In this document: positions 20,967 through 34,226 of the stretch, in pieces
How positions within the stretch are numbered: position 1 is the first letter of the stretch
Layout of the letters: every line of letters starts with the position of its first letter
Assembly (NCBI GenBank): GCA_009363875.1
Contig: CM018689.1
Span: 55,243,741 to 55,307,740 of the forward strand
Direction: 5' to 3'
DNA from: Mikania micrantha
Taxonomy: Eukaryota > Streptophyta > Magnoliopsida > Asterales > Asteraceae
Length of the DNA stretch: 64,000 nucleotides
The notes under the pieces: model-generated
The model's input: only the letters and a program-made list of their open reading frames with translations
Databases searched by the model: none
What the model was told of the DNA's origin: nothing
Translations under genes and position numbers: made by a program

Positions 20967-21622
20967 TTTATTTAACACACAAATACACTAAGACAATGTT
21001 TACACTTCAATCATATCTTTACCTACTTGTTTATCACTTTACCTAAGATTGTAAAAATTTAAGGCAACTCTCAATAGCATTCTTGCAATTAGTCATTTAT
21101 GAGCTAATTATCATTCATGCAAAAAAAAGGAAGTCCATCAGTTTATTTCATCTAAAAAACAACAAATAACAATTAGGCAATCAACAATGAAATTTAATGC
21201 AATAACGTACTATTAATATATCAACTCGATCTATGGAACAGTTAGAGAGGATTTAATGAAGATTTGAGAAAATACGTTCAATATATATTATTGAAGAATG
21301 AATATGTGTATCAAAATTGTTTTTACAATTGTATGTAAATTGTAAACAATAAACTTCTCAGAACTTAGTATATTTGTCAATTGTGAATCATAAATCATGA
21401 ATCGTCGTTCCTCCTTTAATCCTTCTTGCACTAGCCCTATGTGACGACTATCAACGAGAATTGAAAAACAACAATTTATCCTTGAAGAGTAAGAGAGACT
21501 GAGAATTCGAGCAGAAAGATAGCTAGTAACTAGTAAGATAGTGGAGTACCTTTGAGTGTTCGGGTAAGATTCTTTCTCTCTTAAACTAATCGACCGTCAA
21601 GGCATTGACGATTCAACTCCCA
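20967..21622. other. Intergenic DNA, no gene seen
   Basis: AT-rich with no supported ORF, RNA gene or transposon ends. Confidence 0.5.
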
Positions 21623-21625
21623 ACA

Positions 21626-21915
21626 CGCTACAAGAAAAAGGTCTAGGACGACTACACCTATAGGTGAAATTAATAAAAAAAAAATTTATTTTTAAACTAT
21701 CAAGTGAATAAAAATTATTCATAACAAAACAAAAAAAAAAAGAATTAATCATCTATAGCGACGACCTATATAGCGATGATTATTTTGGGTTCTATCGACT
21801 AAGCTATAAAAACGATCAGGTAGCGACTACATGTCATCGCTAGCCTATATATAGAGACGATTTGATGGCCCGGCAATTTTCGTTGTCGCGCTAAAGGTTG
21901 TTTTCCTTTGTAGTG
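21626..21915. mobile_element. CACTA-derived MITE, 290 bp
   Basis: Left end CGCTACAAGAAAAAGG (first A of CACTA changed to G) and right end CCTTTGTAGTG are inverted. The perfect 3-bp TSD aca is at 21623-21625 and 21916-21918. Subterminal tagcgacgac and tatagcgatga words match those of the larger CACTA element at 53852-60665, so it is probably a small non-autonomous relative. Confidence 0.85.
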
Positions 21916-21918
21916 ACA

Positions 21919-23164
21919 ACAGTCGTGCTGACAACCAATAAAGATCGATAGTGAGTCAGGGACCAACAACTCTTCAATTCCCTTACTATAAATCAGGCTC
22001 CTCGACCATCAGCTCCTCATAAATTCATATACATAATAAATATTTCTAGAGTTTTTAATAAAGTGATTGGTTCTATATATACAAGAGATTCATTTTACAA
22101 ATATTAGAAGTTAAAATGCATTTTGTAAAGTTTTCAATTTATAATAGGTGCATTTTATAAAATAAACAAAAAATAATAAAGTGATAAGTGATTAATTATA
22201 TATTTATATATGTGAAAGAAGCATTTTATAAATATTAGAAATTGGAATGTGTATTTTTAAACATTACAAGTTAAAGGATGCATTTTATAACATACAAACA
22301 AAGATTTGGTAAAAGTGAGGTTCATGGTCTTGAACCCACGTCATCACCAAGAAAGTAAGCCCCTCAAGACATTTGTAAACATCCTGGAAATCAATAGTAT
22401 ATATACAAAACCCGAATAGAACCACCGATTTTTATATTTTATATAAAAAACTACCCTTTAAAAATATATATTTGGATCACATTTTAATTATTATATCTAA
22501 AAAATCCTAATACCTAAATAATATAATCCTAATCATTAAAAAAAAAAGCCTTATACCTAAATGTTTGCAAGTATAAAATTATATTTATAGCATATGCTAC
22601 TTTTCGCACAAAACAATCTCATACGTTACTTAATTATTATATTTAAATAGTTACACTAATAAAAGTCAAAAATTTACAACGATGTAAACTATTAAACGGT
22701 GATTAATGTACATATTTATGCACACTTCAATATAAGATTTTTTTAGTATTATCTCTTTATTATATTTATTTATTTATTAAATTTAATAACTACTATTTTC
22801 CAATCATATAAAAATATGATCAGAAAATTGAACCTTGATTAAAAAATGTTTTCTATTATAAAGTTGTATTAGTCTTTTAATACGGCTTCTTCAAGAAAAA
22901 AATATTTAATATTTTCTTAATTCAGATAATACTCTTTTCAAGACGTAGAAGCTCCCAACAAATGAGTCATTTCATTTTATTTTGAAATATAAAAAATAAA
23001 TTTACAATATATATCCTTTACATTACAAACTTCTATAAATTGATTCTACTTTAAAAATTATCAACAGTGCCAATTTCAAAACATATAGCTTTACAAATCT
23101 AGAGATAACATTTGACTTCTCTTATAATTATATTCTCGCTTAAAACAAATATTGTTTTAAGTTA
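21919..23164. other. Intergenic DNA, no gene seen
   Basis: AT-rich, with some local repetition (cattttataaa words near 22130-22300). No supported gene. Confidence 0.5.
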
Positions 23165-24424
23165 CACTAGTACAATAAACCACTTTTAGGGCGGTTAAAA
23201 TGCACATATGGGGCGGTTATTGAACCGCCTTATATGTATGCGCCCCAAAAAATAAAATCTCTTTTAGGGCAGTTCTATATTTAGCCTCAAAAAATGAAAA
23301 AAACCGCCTCATTAGTGTTTGAAATGGGTCCTGATTCTGCTATTTTTTAGGACGATTCAATGTTTTAGGGCGGTTGTTTTATATTATTTGGGGCGGTTAT
23401 TCCCCTTAACTCCCCATGTGGTAATCCACAAACTCGAAAGAGCGAGGAGAAACATCAACCAATTTTTTCCCTTAAATGTCAACTCATTAACATATATACA
23501 TATCCTAAATGTGATAAAATTTTCAAAAAGCAATTTCAATCGGGGACTATCTGAATTTTATCTAATAAAATTCAGACGGGTATATATATTCTAAGGATTA
23601 TTACAAACATCCATAAACATGCAAAATAAAAAAAATTTTTGTATATGTATAAAATTTTGAAAGTAACAAATTGTAAATTTTTATGAAATACAAACAAACG
23701 AAATATTTATGCATGCATATATCAAAGTTACATAATATAAGTTAGAGATAGATGATTCATACCATTGAGAAGCTAAATTTGGAGGTTTCAGTATTATAAG
23801 ATGAAAGAAGAAGTTAAATGGCGAATTAATATCTTCAAAACCTACAAATAATCAAATAAAGGTTAAAAAAATGATTAAACATAATATAAATATGTAAAAA
23901 TGAGTTGAAATAAAATGTTAAATACATGATTAAACAAATAAACGTACGCAGAACTCTATTTAAAGGCTCTGTTGAAGAGAAATAAATTGAAGATAAAAAA
24001 ACTTAGACACGTAGGTAACAGAGTTCTATAGCTAAATTGAGAGTGTAAATGTCAATATGGAGAAGACGATGAACGTTAAGGATACTAAATATTCCAAACT
24101 GCCCTATAAAACCAAACAGTGTCCGCCTAGCTTTCTCAAAAAAAAACCGCCCCATAAACTATTAAAACCGCCACAAAAAATAAATAACCGCTCCAAACCG
24201 GTAACTGCCCCAAATAACCAAGAACCATCCCATAAAAAATATAAACCGTCCCAAATGTTAACCGCCCCAAGTAAAACGAAAGAGATTTATTTAAAACTGC
24301 CTAAAAAAACGCTTCAAAAAATACCTTTAGAATAGTTTCCTTTTAATGGGGCGGTTAATGTACTAAACCGCCTTAGAAAAAAATTCAACCGCCTCAAATA
24401 TATATATATATATTTGTACTAGTG
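23165..24424. mobile_element. CACTA element with GGGCGGTT subterminal repeats
   Basis: Inverted ends CACTAGTACAA and TTGTACTAGTG with perfect 3-bp TSD tta (23162-23164, 24425-24427). Length 1,260 bp. GGGCGGTT-type words cluster near the left end and AACCGCC-type words near the right, as expected of transposase-binding subterminal repeats. The 92-codon open frame at 24057-24335 only reads through these repeats. No transposase, so non-autonomous. It is a different family from the TAGCGACGAC elements. Confidence 0.85.
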
Positions 24425-24427
24425 TTA

Positions 24428-25453
24428 TATAGAGCGTTTTCCTAGTTCGGGTTTTAACTGGGCAAGTGGGTCAGATCATCACGCTCTATTCGTAAGATGA
24501 AAGGTATAATGTTTGTCAGATTGATTCCAAATGATCCCAAGCTTGCTATTAAAAACATTGGCACAAAACTTAAGTATGTATTTGAAGATGACTTTGGGTT
24601 GAGTGTTTGTTTTCTGCTATAATCAAGTATGGATCATTGGTTTCCCTAAACTCTTTGTTTTGTTTCGTATATTGTTTTCTTATCGTAAATATTGTTTACC
24701 AACCTCACCTTGGAAATTAGTTCGTGGAACTCTGGAAGTCCAAGTCAACAGCTTTGGTTGCAGCTGGTTTCTACTTTCTAGGACCGCATGAAGAAAAAGA
24801 CAAAAACAAATTAAAATTCAAATACTTAATACTATAAAGAATTGATTTTTATTTTAACAAATACAATTATCATTATCATATATATATTTAGAATGTTTAT
24901 AACATTTAGTTGTAGGTTTCATATTAAGATTGTCAAAATAATACAATTGTTAATTTTAGAGGAGTTGGTAAAACACATGCTCTTTGTTTGATGAGTCAAA
25001 GGTTCTACACCTTATTATTATTCAAATTCTTATAGTATCTTTAAATTAATAAATAAAAATAAATTCAGATGAGTGTCAATAATATAGAGCATTTTTACAT
25101 TAATTTTTCAATATTTCTCTTCAATTAAATCCATCTCTCATATTAAATTAAAAAATATATATATCTCTTAATATATTATAAAATATTTTAATGTTGGAAA
25201 AAAAATTCAAAAAAAGAAAGTTTAAAAAATAAAATTTATAAAAAGAAATGTTTAAAAATATATATAAATATCTTACTACTCAAGCTTTAACTTATTAGCA
25301 AAATCAATCATATTTTATATTAAAAAATCGGTTTACAATTTATAATTTATTTACTAATTATTATATATATTAAAATCTATTAGAAAGGAATAGTAAATAT
25401 ATTAATATTATATTGAATAGTAAATTTAATTTATTTATATATATAATATTGAG

Positions 25454-25494
<41 letters not shown>

Positions 25495-25742
25495 GAAATT
25501 TAATCCTATTAAACTCAATTTTAAAAAGAAAATTCTTAAACTCTATGTGAGTCATTGATATGGAATTTTATAAATAAATATATGGTCCACACTAACCCAC
25601 ATTAAAAATGATTTGTTTATTCAAAACCCAATTTTTTATTTAGGTTTAATTTGAATCACATATTTATTTTCAAGATTTCAAATCAATTGCTTACATAAGG
25701 TTTAAAAGTTTTTTCTTTAAGATTGAGTTTCATTGGATTCAA

Positions 25743-25791
<49 letters not shown>

Positions 25792-26667
25792 AGTGGGCCT
25801 CAATGCTTATATTATATGTATTATTATATATTATAATTAAATTATTTAGGTGTTTGATACATGTGTTAACGTTTTCAAAATTTAGACTTTAACCATTAGA
25901 AGATTTTTAACTTTAAAAAGTAGTAAACAAATATAAAAAGTATTAAATTTGAAAATTTTCGCTTAAAGATTTGAGTTTTTTTTTTTAATTTGAGAGATTT
26001 GAGTTTTTGTTTAATTTAAACGATTGGTTGCCGGTGAGACGGATTTTGTAAGTAGTTTTTCATTATTATTTTTATAACATATTTTGTGAGGTTTTTGTAT
26101 GATATTATGAAATATTGTATATAGTTCGTGATGAGATCGATGTTTGATTTTGGTTTGTAACTTATGTTTTTGCATATGATATTTATAATACCCGCACTCA
26201 AAAGTGTACTGTGATAACCCTCCGCAACGCGCAGGAGAATAAACCTAGCTATTTATTATATTTTATTAACTCATTTGCTACACGAGATACTAACGAAACA
26301 AAGTATATAATAACTAGTGATTCGTGAGCTTATTTGTGTAGAGATGTATTTGCAATTTGAATAATTGGATTTATGGGAACTTTTTTAAAATATGTGTTTG
26401 TAAGCTTAAGATAGATTTATGTTTGTAAACCAAACTGTGTTAACAACGGTTTTTGAATAACGACAGCAAAAACTCAACCATTAAAAATAAAAATCAAACC
26501 GAACCAGACCATTCTGATTTGTGTTTTAAATCATATTAAAAATAAAATCGAATCGAACCAAACCAAACCTTTATAGTTAAAGATGGACTAATTACAATTA
26601 GTCCAAATGTATTTTTTTAATGACGAATAAATCATGAACTAAATTTATACACACACGTATATAGGCA
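24428..26667. other. Intergenic DNA with microsatellites and a coding-like patch
   Basis: Very AT-rich. (AT)n lies at 25457-25488, and (TC)n followed by (TA)n at 25743-25786. The stretch 24487-24620 (+) has unusually balanced composition and a short open frame reading MKGIMFVRLIPNDPK, perhaps a captured exon; I cannot name it. A hairpin and CTAG near 26224-26248 look like a degraded Helitron 3' end. Confidence 0.45.
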
Positions 26668-27428
26668 TCTATTTATACTAATAAATCAAAATAATTGTGA
26701 ACACTTGTCATAATTCTAGATCACTTATATTTTGGTTTTTCTGCTTCTCTATCCTATTTAATTATCTATATTTATTATTTAGTTAGGATTAGGAATTAAG
26801 GATTATAATAATTAATACACTATGAATTAATTATATTTAAAATAAAATCAATTATGATTTTTTAAGTGAACCTTTTATTTATTTAACAACTTTAGTTTTT
26901 TATTTATAATCAAATTCAAATGATATTTCTTAAAATATTTATAAATATAAAAATCATGTTACTAATTTTTTACAATTACTTATAAAAATTTTATAACATT
27001 CAATATGATTGGATTATTTGAATGATAAAAATATATTATACTGAAGTATAAAAATTAATAAATTTTTAAAAATCCAAGTATATACATTAATATAAATTTT
27101 AGTTAAAGTTAATTAATGTGTTAAAAGGAGAATAAATATACTTTAATTAAATTATTTATGAATTGCATTACATAAAAATATTAACACATTGTTAAAAAAA
27201 AATTAAAATTAAAGCATAATTTTTAATTATTACATCAAATATTTTAAACATATTTTGAAGACTTTATACATTAACAAATTATATTATATTTTATTCAACG
27301 TTTGTAAACATGAATTTAGTAAACTTTGCAATGTACATTCTTTTTAATTACATAACCTTTTGTCAATAGATTTGTATATATAACATAATATTTTTTTAAC
27401 CCGTGTAATACACGGGATTTTAACCTAG
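26668..27428 (+). mobile_element. Non-autonomous Helitron
   Basis: Begins TCTATTTATACTAATAAA preceded by A, and ends CTAG followed by T, the A/T insertion rule of Helitrons. A perfect 7-bp-stem hairpin, CCCGTGT-AAT-ACACGGG (27400-27416), lies 12 bases before the end, as in plant Helitrons. There is no TSD or TIR, as expected. 761 bp, no Rep-helicase ORF. Confidence 0.85.
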
Positions 27429-28220
27429 TATATATGTATGTGTGTGTATATACATATACCTATATTTATATATACGCGCACCCACACATACAGTTCGGTC
27501 CCGTTTACGACCGGTTTTTTATGAAAATCGTTAACCAAACCATTTATTACGTCTTTAAACTTTTGAAACCAATCGGCCAAATACTTGAATAAAAAACCAA
27601 TCGTGTAACTGAACCAATGACCGGTTTAGACAGTTTTACTGTTTGGAACTGGACCATGAACACCCCTAGTAAGCCCGAGTAGAGACGGAAATTTATCAAC
27701 TTTAATTATCTATTGTGTCATTATGCTATAAAACTACCCGACCAATGTAAAGGTATAAAATTAGTTACAAGTGAGAACTAATAATAGTTAATTTATATTA
27801 AGGAAAACACAGCATCGTCTGATAAAGGGACTTATACATACATTGATAATAAAAATAGTTTTCGGAAACCATACATAAATATACAAATATCAAAGGCTCA
27901 ATCGGTCACTAATTAACCTCATAATTTTTTTATAATAAACCACGTTATTGTTATTCAATATGAAATAATGATCTATTTGTTAAAGTGATCTCAGTTGTCT
28001 AGGTGTAAGTGTTAAAATACATAAATACACACACATACACGTACACACGCCCTTAATGAATTCTCTATGGGAGACCTTGCCTTCAAATCCGAGTCCGGGC
28101 ATATTTGCTAAGTCAGGTCATGGGTTTATCCAGTTGTAATACGTCCCAGAGCGTTAAATTCATGAGGACGATTAAAATATCGTACTGGGTGTCATCATAT
28201 CATAAAAAAAATATATATGT
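27429..28220. other. Intergenic DNA with a hAT-like remnant and a SINE-like segment
   Basis: 27500-27670 has gaccggttt and gaaccatgaacacccctag words also found at 48276-49103. About 27985-28212 has tRNA-promoter-like spacing (ttgtctaggtgtaagtg, then cttcaaatccg) and ends in an A-run, so may be an old SINE; no TSD was found. Confidence 0.4.
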
Positions 28221-28230
28221 ATATATATAT

Positions 28231-28625
28231 AGGGAAGGGATCATATAATAACCCTCATTAATTGAGGTAACCGTTAACCTTGGCAAAAAACGCTCAAATC
28301 GCAAAAAAAAAAATTTCATGGTTTTTTTTATGCAAAAATAGGGGGGCTCCTTTTTTAAGCGTTCGCTAATTCACAAGCGTTAAAAAGTTAAACGAAATGT
28401 AAGTTTGCGTTACACTGCGACACTCAAATAAATGTTCGCAGTGTAACGCAAACTTACATTTCGTTTAGTTTTTTAACGCTTGTGAATTAACGAACACTTA
28501 AAAAAGGAGCCCCCCTATTCTTGCATAAAAAAACCATGAAAATTTTTTTTTTGCGATTTGAGCGTTTTTTGCCAGGGTTAATGGGTTACCTCAATTAAGG
28601 TGGGTTATTATTCACTCCTTACCCT
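28231..28625. mobile_element. Near-perfect hairpin MITE, Mutator-like
   Basis: 395 bp made of two inverted arms of about 190 bp around a centre near 28428. Ends AGGGAAGGGATC and its counterpart in ACTCCTTACCCT. Both flanks are atatatatat, so a TSD of 9-10 bp is compatible but uninformative. No ORF. Transcription would give a long hairpin RNA. Confidence 0.85.
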
Positions 28626-28635
28626 ATATATATAT

Positions 28636-31600
28636 CATGTATGCTAGAGTAACTTGCCATTAAATGTTTATTTATGTGTACATGGTCAACTCTTAAGTTA
28701 GATTGTATCACAAGCTTCTATTCTTTATTTGTTCCCATATCAAGTTGTTCTTGATTACAAAAGTTTCGTGAGCGACTTTCTAAAGCCATTGGTTTTATTT
28801 TATTACATGCTTCATAATTTTAATAAAATATAATACATATGAAGATTCATATAATGTTGCATTATATGTATATAATCAAAGTTTGAATCGTTAAAACTTC
28901 GAGTCGTCGGTTGAACCACAAATAAAGCGTTTTTTTAGGTAAATAAATAAAATAAATGTAGTAGTCGGTCGATGGTGACTCAGGAATGATTGAGGCCGAA
29001 GCAATGTGAATCAATTTGGTTCTTTTTTCAATATATTATAATTGTTAATATTAATAATTATGGATATACATATTAAAAAATGAAGGTGTTCGGTAGGGCG
29101 TTACAATCAAAATTTATTTATAATAATTTCAAACTTAACATAAAAGGTTTAAGAGAAGGGAGCTCAGCGGGCCACCACATCGATCAGCCTCGGCCAGAAA
29201 ACTGCCACACGGATAGTGCATAGTTTAGAGCCGATAAAACAGATACCTGCGTATACACGATTGAACCTGTTTAACAAGAAAAATACATAACTTATTTTAA
29301 GTTTTTTTTAAATAATAAAAATTTGGAGGCTAGGCTTCATAAGTTCGATTTTTTATACATGAAACATAGAACTGTCATGTTTAAATCACCAAGTCAAGAG
29401 TTAAACAAGTCGATTTCATGTTTTCTATTTGCATTAATCGCGTTGTTTATAACATGTTAAACACGATAAAGCATGTTTTATCAGCCCTATTGTATATTAA
29501 GCGTCAACCGGGAAATTTGGGGCCCAAGGAGAAACAGTACCGGGTGTTCTGGCCTTTTGGGACCGACGAAAAATACATTAAATTGGTTTTGCTTTTATTT
29601 TTGGATTTATCGTTTTGAACCACTCATAGTCAAATTCAACACGTGACGATCGAGCGAGTTGGGAAAACAAAGAAAAACAAAACAAAAAAAAGTGTTTTTA
29701 TCATTATTAGGAAGAGAAACTTGCAAATACGATGATGATTTGACTTGAAAAAAATGAAAAGATAAGGATCACCTCGTGTCTTATGTTACAATCTGCGACA
29801 TCTTGGATATTCGGATATTTAAATAGATTTGGATTGGATAACCATTTTTCTTATTCGGATCATATATCATATATGCAAAATCTTGTTTATACGAATCGGA
29901 TATCCGAATTCAATCCGAATAACCACAACAAAACGTGTTTATTCATGTTATTCGGATTATTATGTTGTAAATATAAGTTTATTCAGGTTTTTTGAGTTAT
30001 TCATAAAAATTCGGATTAGATTAGCATATTTCTAATTCGGTTCATGTTTCGAATAGGTCTTAAAATTTCAAATACGAATAATCCGATCCGAATAACTCGA
30101 ACAAGCCATTATACGACTCGATATACAACCCGACTCCAAATAGTTGCTTGTTTCTCTCTCTCCTTTTCCTATAACAAATAAGTTATCCTCTAAGGGTATC
30201 AATATGTTACACACCTAAACGTGACAAACAAAGGGTGAGGGTGGTTACGGGAGGAACAAGAGTGAAGATTACCAAAAGTTGGATAAAAACTCAACGGTTA
30301 CTTTTAACTTTGACCAATAAATTTTTTTTAAAAAAATCAAATATTACAAGTATTCTTTATGTGTTTAGAAAAAAAAAAACATCATTCTTATCTCAAAAAC
30401 TTTTCACAATCCACTAAATAAGTTGGGAGAAAGAATTAACGAGGTCGTTATCATCCAATTTGGATAAAGAAACATTTATATTTTTACGTCGTTAAAGCAA
30501 AAGTAACAACCGTTTGAGCTAATATATATTGAAGAAAATTTTACAAAAGTGTTGCGACGAAATAAAACAAATCATGGTTGTAAAATTGTTAACAAATGTC
30601 TTGTTGAAGACTATTTTAATAATTTTAATAAAACTTCAACTTAAAATGACAAACAATTCAAACATCGTTTTCAAATGAGCATAAGAAGCGGCAAGAAAGG
30701 TAAAACTCGAGTGAGTTAAAGGAAATTACTTAAAAAAAACAATTTAACATTAACAACTTAAACGAAATTACTTTAAAAAACCCCAAAGAAAAGAAGAAAG
30801 GATGTTAAACGGGCATTCGGTAAATAAAAAGAAATGATACAATGATACATGGTGCTTAACCCTTGTTTAAATACTATACTAGATTTTTTATATATGTACC
30901 GAATTTTAAAAATATATATTAAGTTATTTGAAAAAATAAATAGCAAAAATTATAAAACAAAATAAAATACATTACAAATATGTAGTGTAAAAAAATATTA
31001 CAAGTAAAAATAAAATACCAAAAAAATACAGAAAGCAAATTAACGGGCTAATTTTTTTTAAAAAAAAATATATTATCACTATATTGAAATCAAAAAGGAA
31101 AAATGTTTGATTCTATGGTGTGCATATTAAAAAAATCGTATTAAAAAATTATAAACATATAAAAAAGTCAGGGAATTCTAAAAAAATATAATTTTTTGAT
31201 ATTATTATACTTTTTTTTTTATTTTTTTTCCAAATTTATAATATTTAATATTGACATAAAATTAAAAAACAATCTCTCTTTTACCCTTTTTAGTAAAAAA
31301 AAAATTTCTTTTTGAAGGAAATTAAACCCATACGTCTTCTAATCCTGTCTCTCTCCTACCTTGTCAAATATTTATCACCCTCCTTCCTTATTATGGAAAA
31401 AAAACTTAACGAAACAAAATCTCATATTCTGGTTTACAATAAATAATTCTGTTAGTCTAATTTAATTGGTAGTTATTCTCTTGAGATGAAAGATCAAGTT
31501 GTCGTGTATATTTACAAATGGGTGGGTTGCATTAGGTTGTATAACAGGACAAAAGAGATGCGGGTCATAATGTGTGCGAGTAGTTTTAAGCAAAATCAGT

Positions 31601-31647
31601 TTGGATTTAAATGAGTAATATTTTTTTTAAAAAAAAAAAGACATTAA
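28636..31647. other. Gene-free AT-rich DNA
   Basis: No supported gene. 29790-30130 carries the same TTCGGAT/CCGAAT word-rich family as 5846-6172. 29155-29235 is a short GC-richer patch of unknown nature. The open frames of 60-70 codons here lack any coding signature. Confidence 0.5.
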
Positions 31648-31656
31648 TTTATTTGA

Positions 31657-31673
31657 GAGTTAAATGCCAAAAT
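31657..31673. mobile_element. Mutator-like MITE, left 17 bp, split by LTR insertion
   Basis: GAGTTAAATGCCAAAAT is the left terminal inverted repeat of the element whose remainder is at 45484-45775. The 9-bp TSD tttatttga is at 31648-31656. The LTR element inserted 17 bases inside. Confidence 0.85.
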
Positions 31674-32414
31674 TGTAGGAGATGGGTTCACGTTTTTATT
31701 ATAAAACAATAATAAAATATACATAATAACGATACACTCGTTATTCGTAAGAAATAATTTAGTACATTACCGGTTACGAGACTAAAATAAAAGAATATAT
31801 AAATTACTAATTTATATATGAAACATGTTTTGATGCATGTCTTCGTTGGTACTCCAAATAGCGAGTCTTCAATCAACCATCTTGACGAGCCGGTTACAAA
31901 TACTTCAATACGCTTATGTCTTCCACCTATTCTTCATTGACATAAAATAAACATGTTGATGATTATGGTTGAGGCACATATTCAATACGCTTCCCTTAAA
32001 ACAGATTTCGCGCCTCTTCTCAAGACGAACGCGTCTGTCTCCCAGGGTACAACAACCGAAACAGTATGTGTACTGTCGGGATTAACCTTGCACCTGAAAA
32101 AGATTTCTTAAGCGAGAGCTTGAAGAGTTAAGAAGGCTGGAAATTCTTCAAAGTTTGTGTGAGATGTTATGTAGTATTCTTTTCAACCCCAAAACAAGAC
32201 ACCAATTGTCTTGTATTTATACAACAAGTTGGTGATTCGAAGAGTCTTGTCATAATACATATAATCAATATATGTAATTTGAAGAGTCTTGTCATAATAC
32301 ATATAATCAATACATGTAATTTGAAGAGTCTTGATTTAATTTAGTAAGAAGAGGAGTCTTGATTTTAATTCAAATTAAATTTGATAATTAATCAAATTTA
32401 TCAAATTTCTAACA
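31674..32414 (-). repeat. LTR of LARD-like element (left)
   Basis: Reads tgtaggagatgg to tttctaaca on the plus strand. It contains a short internal duplication of catataatcaata(t/c)atgtaa with gaagagtcttg. Confidence 0.9.
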
Positions 32415-34226
32415 ATCCCCCACATGAATAAAATCAACTCATACACTCAAGTGTTAAGACACAATTTCAGCGGTTGAGTATTGCAGGAGAAGTAGGTATT
32501 CCCTTTGAACTTTCCTTTGTGAAGTATACTTGGTCTCCTAGTGGTTAGTAGACGCGATGTCCTTGAACTAAACCCCTTTTTGCGTAGACGTTATTACACT
32601 TCACACAATACTCTTCCTGGTCTGGTTAACCCCTCATTGTCGTGTCCGTTATGGTCATGGAACACTATCCTGGTTCTGCGAGAGCTCTAGGAATTATGCC
32701 CATAATTCCATTCGAAGCGACCACACTTCTCTCTAACATAGGTGACTTGTCTACAATCATTAAAAGCATTTTGGTTATCATGATTTACACAGATCATTAA
32801 CCATATATTATGCTTAACCTTACACAACAATGTCACTGATTGTTATAGGAATGGACTAGGATGTATTTAAACACCCTTTTACAGTTTAGGAGGATATATA
32901 TCAACATATATATATTAGCTTATACATCCATTGTATAACTATGACCCCACAGTGACCACCTTAGATATATGAATTAGTTGTCCTATTAAACCTAGATCAT
33001 GGGATCTCCAATCAACGAGGTTAGGTTTCCTTCAAATATCTCTTTACATGGGCTTTAGCCACATTCCTCAACTTAATCTCTCATGTTATTAGATCCAAAA
33101 TATTATCTTTGACTTCACCAAGTCAATAAAGATAATTTGCAACTGAGATAAGTTGTTCTAACGTGTTCTTGACTCACAAGTCATACTAGCCCTTTTCTCA
33201 ATTTAAAAGACTATAACCAGTGATCTCAACTTTGATCAAGTTATATAACCATGTCTTTAGAATGATTTGAAACTCATTTCAAGGCTAAACACGTTTCACC
33301 ATGCCTTTGGTAAGCTTTTCCAAATATCTAACTACAATTTGAACTTTACCAATTGACTCCGTATAACCATCATGTACCCCCACTTGGCCATGAATTTGCA
33401 ATATTTATTTGGATTACTAAAATCCTTATTACAAAATCTATCACATACTTGTATTAAGTGCAAGCAACCCCCACATTTGAGTCTTATTAGATAACTATTT
33501 TCCAATTATTTAAATCGTGTTGTGAAAAGTTCTCCTTTTTCACAAGAGATTGAGAAACTTCTCAAATACTATCTCTTACAAACTCTAGAAGGTTGTTTCG
33601 TAAATGACACATTCCCCCACATTGCTTGCACTTTGATTAAGTTTGAGCAATTTATCTTTTGATGACTTTGACACATGTGATAAGATATCAAACATATATA
33701 CATCATTGTGTCACTAAGTTCATCCATACATATTACTCCATGAGTTCTCCTCATATGAACCGAAACTCATTCTCATGTCATCACATATATTTAATGTATA
33801 AAGTTAATTTAATCTCCGCAGAGCATCTAAATTAACATGTATTAGTCTAGTATGCTTTAGACTAAAATATTAGCACGTGAACAGAAGATGCATCATTCTG
33901 ATCAATCACAGCTCCTAGAAATAACACATTATCTCTACAAACATTCATACCTTACTTTAGACAAGAATGATGAGAATCTTTTTTAAATCCTTAGTTTAAG
34001 GAAAACTCATAACCATATTTAACTTCATCCATTATGTAGGATCATAACTCATTTGCCTTTAATCTCTAAGGCTTAACCATTTAATCATAAGAACATAAAA
34101 ATATGTCTTAACTCAAGTCACTTTGGTGAACACATTCATCAACATATGATGAAAGCTATTTGTATAAAATCACTAGACTCTTGAGATATAGTCAACAAGA
34201 TTGATACTCAACAATATGACATCCCA
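32415..34226 (-). other. LARD interior, left part, non-coding
   Basis: Stops in all frames. Scattered ccccacatt/ccccacttg words recur (about 32416, 33377, 33471, 33615). No coding signature. Confidence 0.6.

Noticed and set aside
24057..24335. 92-codon Lys/Pro-rich ORF
   Set aside because: Reads through AACCGCC subterminal repeats of a CACTA element; composition is repeat-driven.
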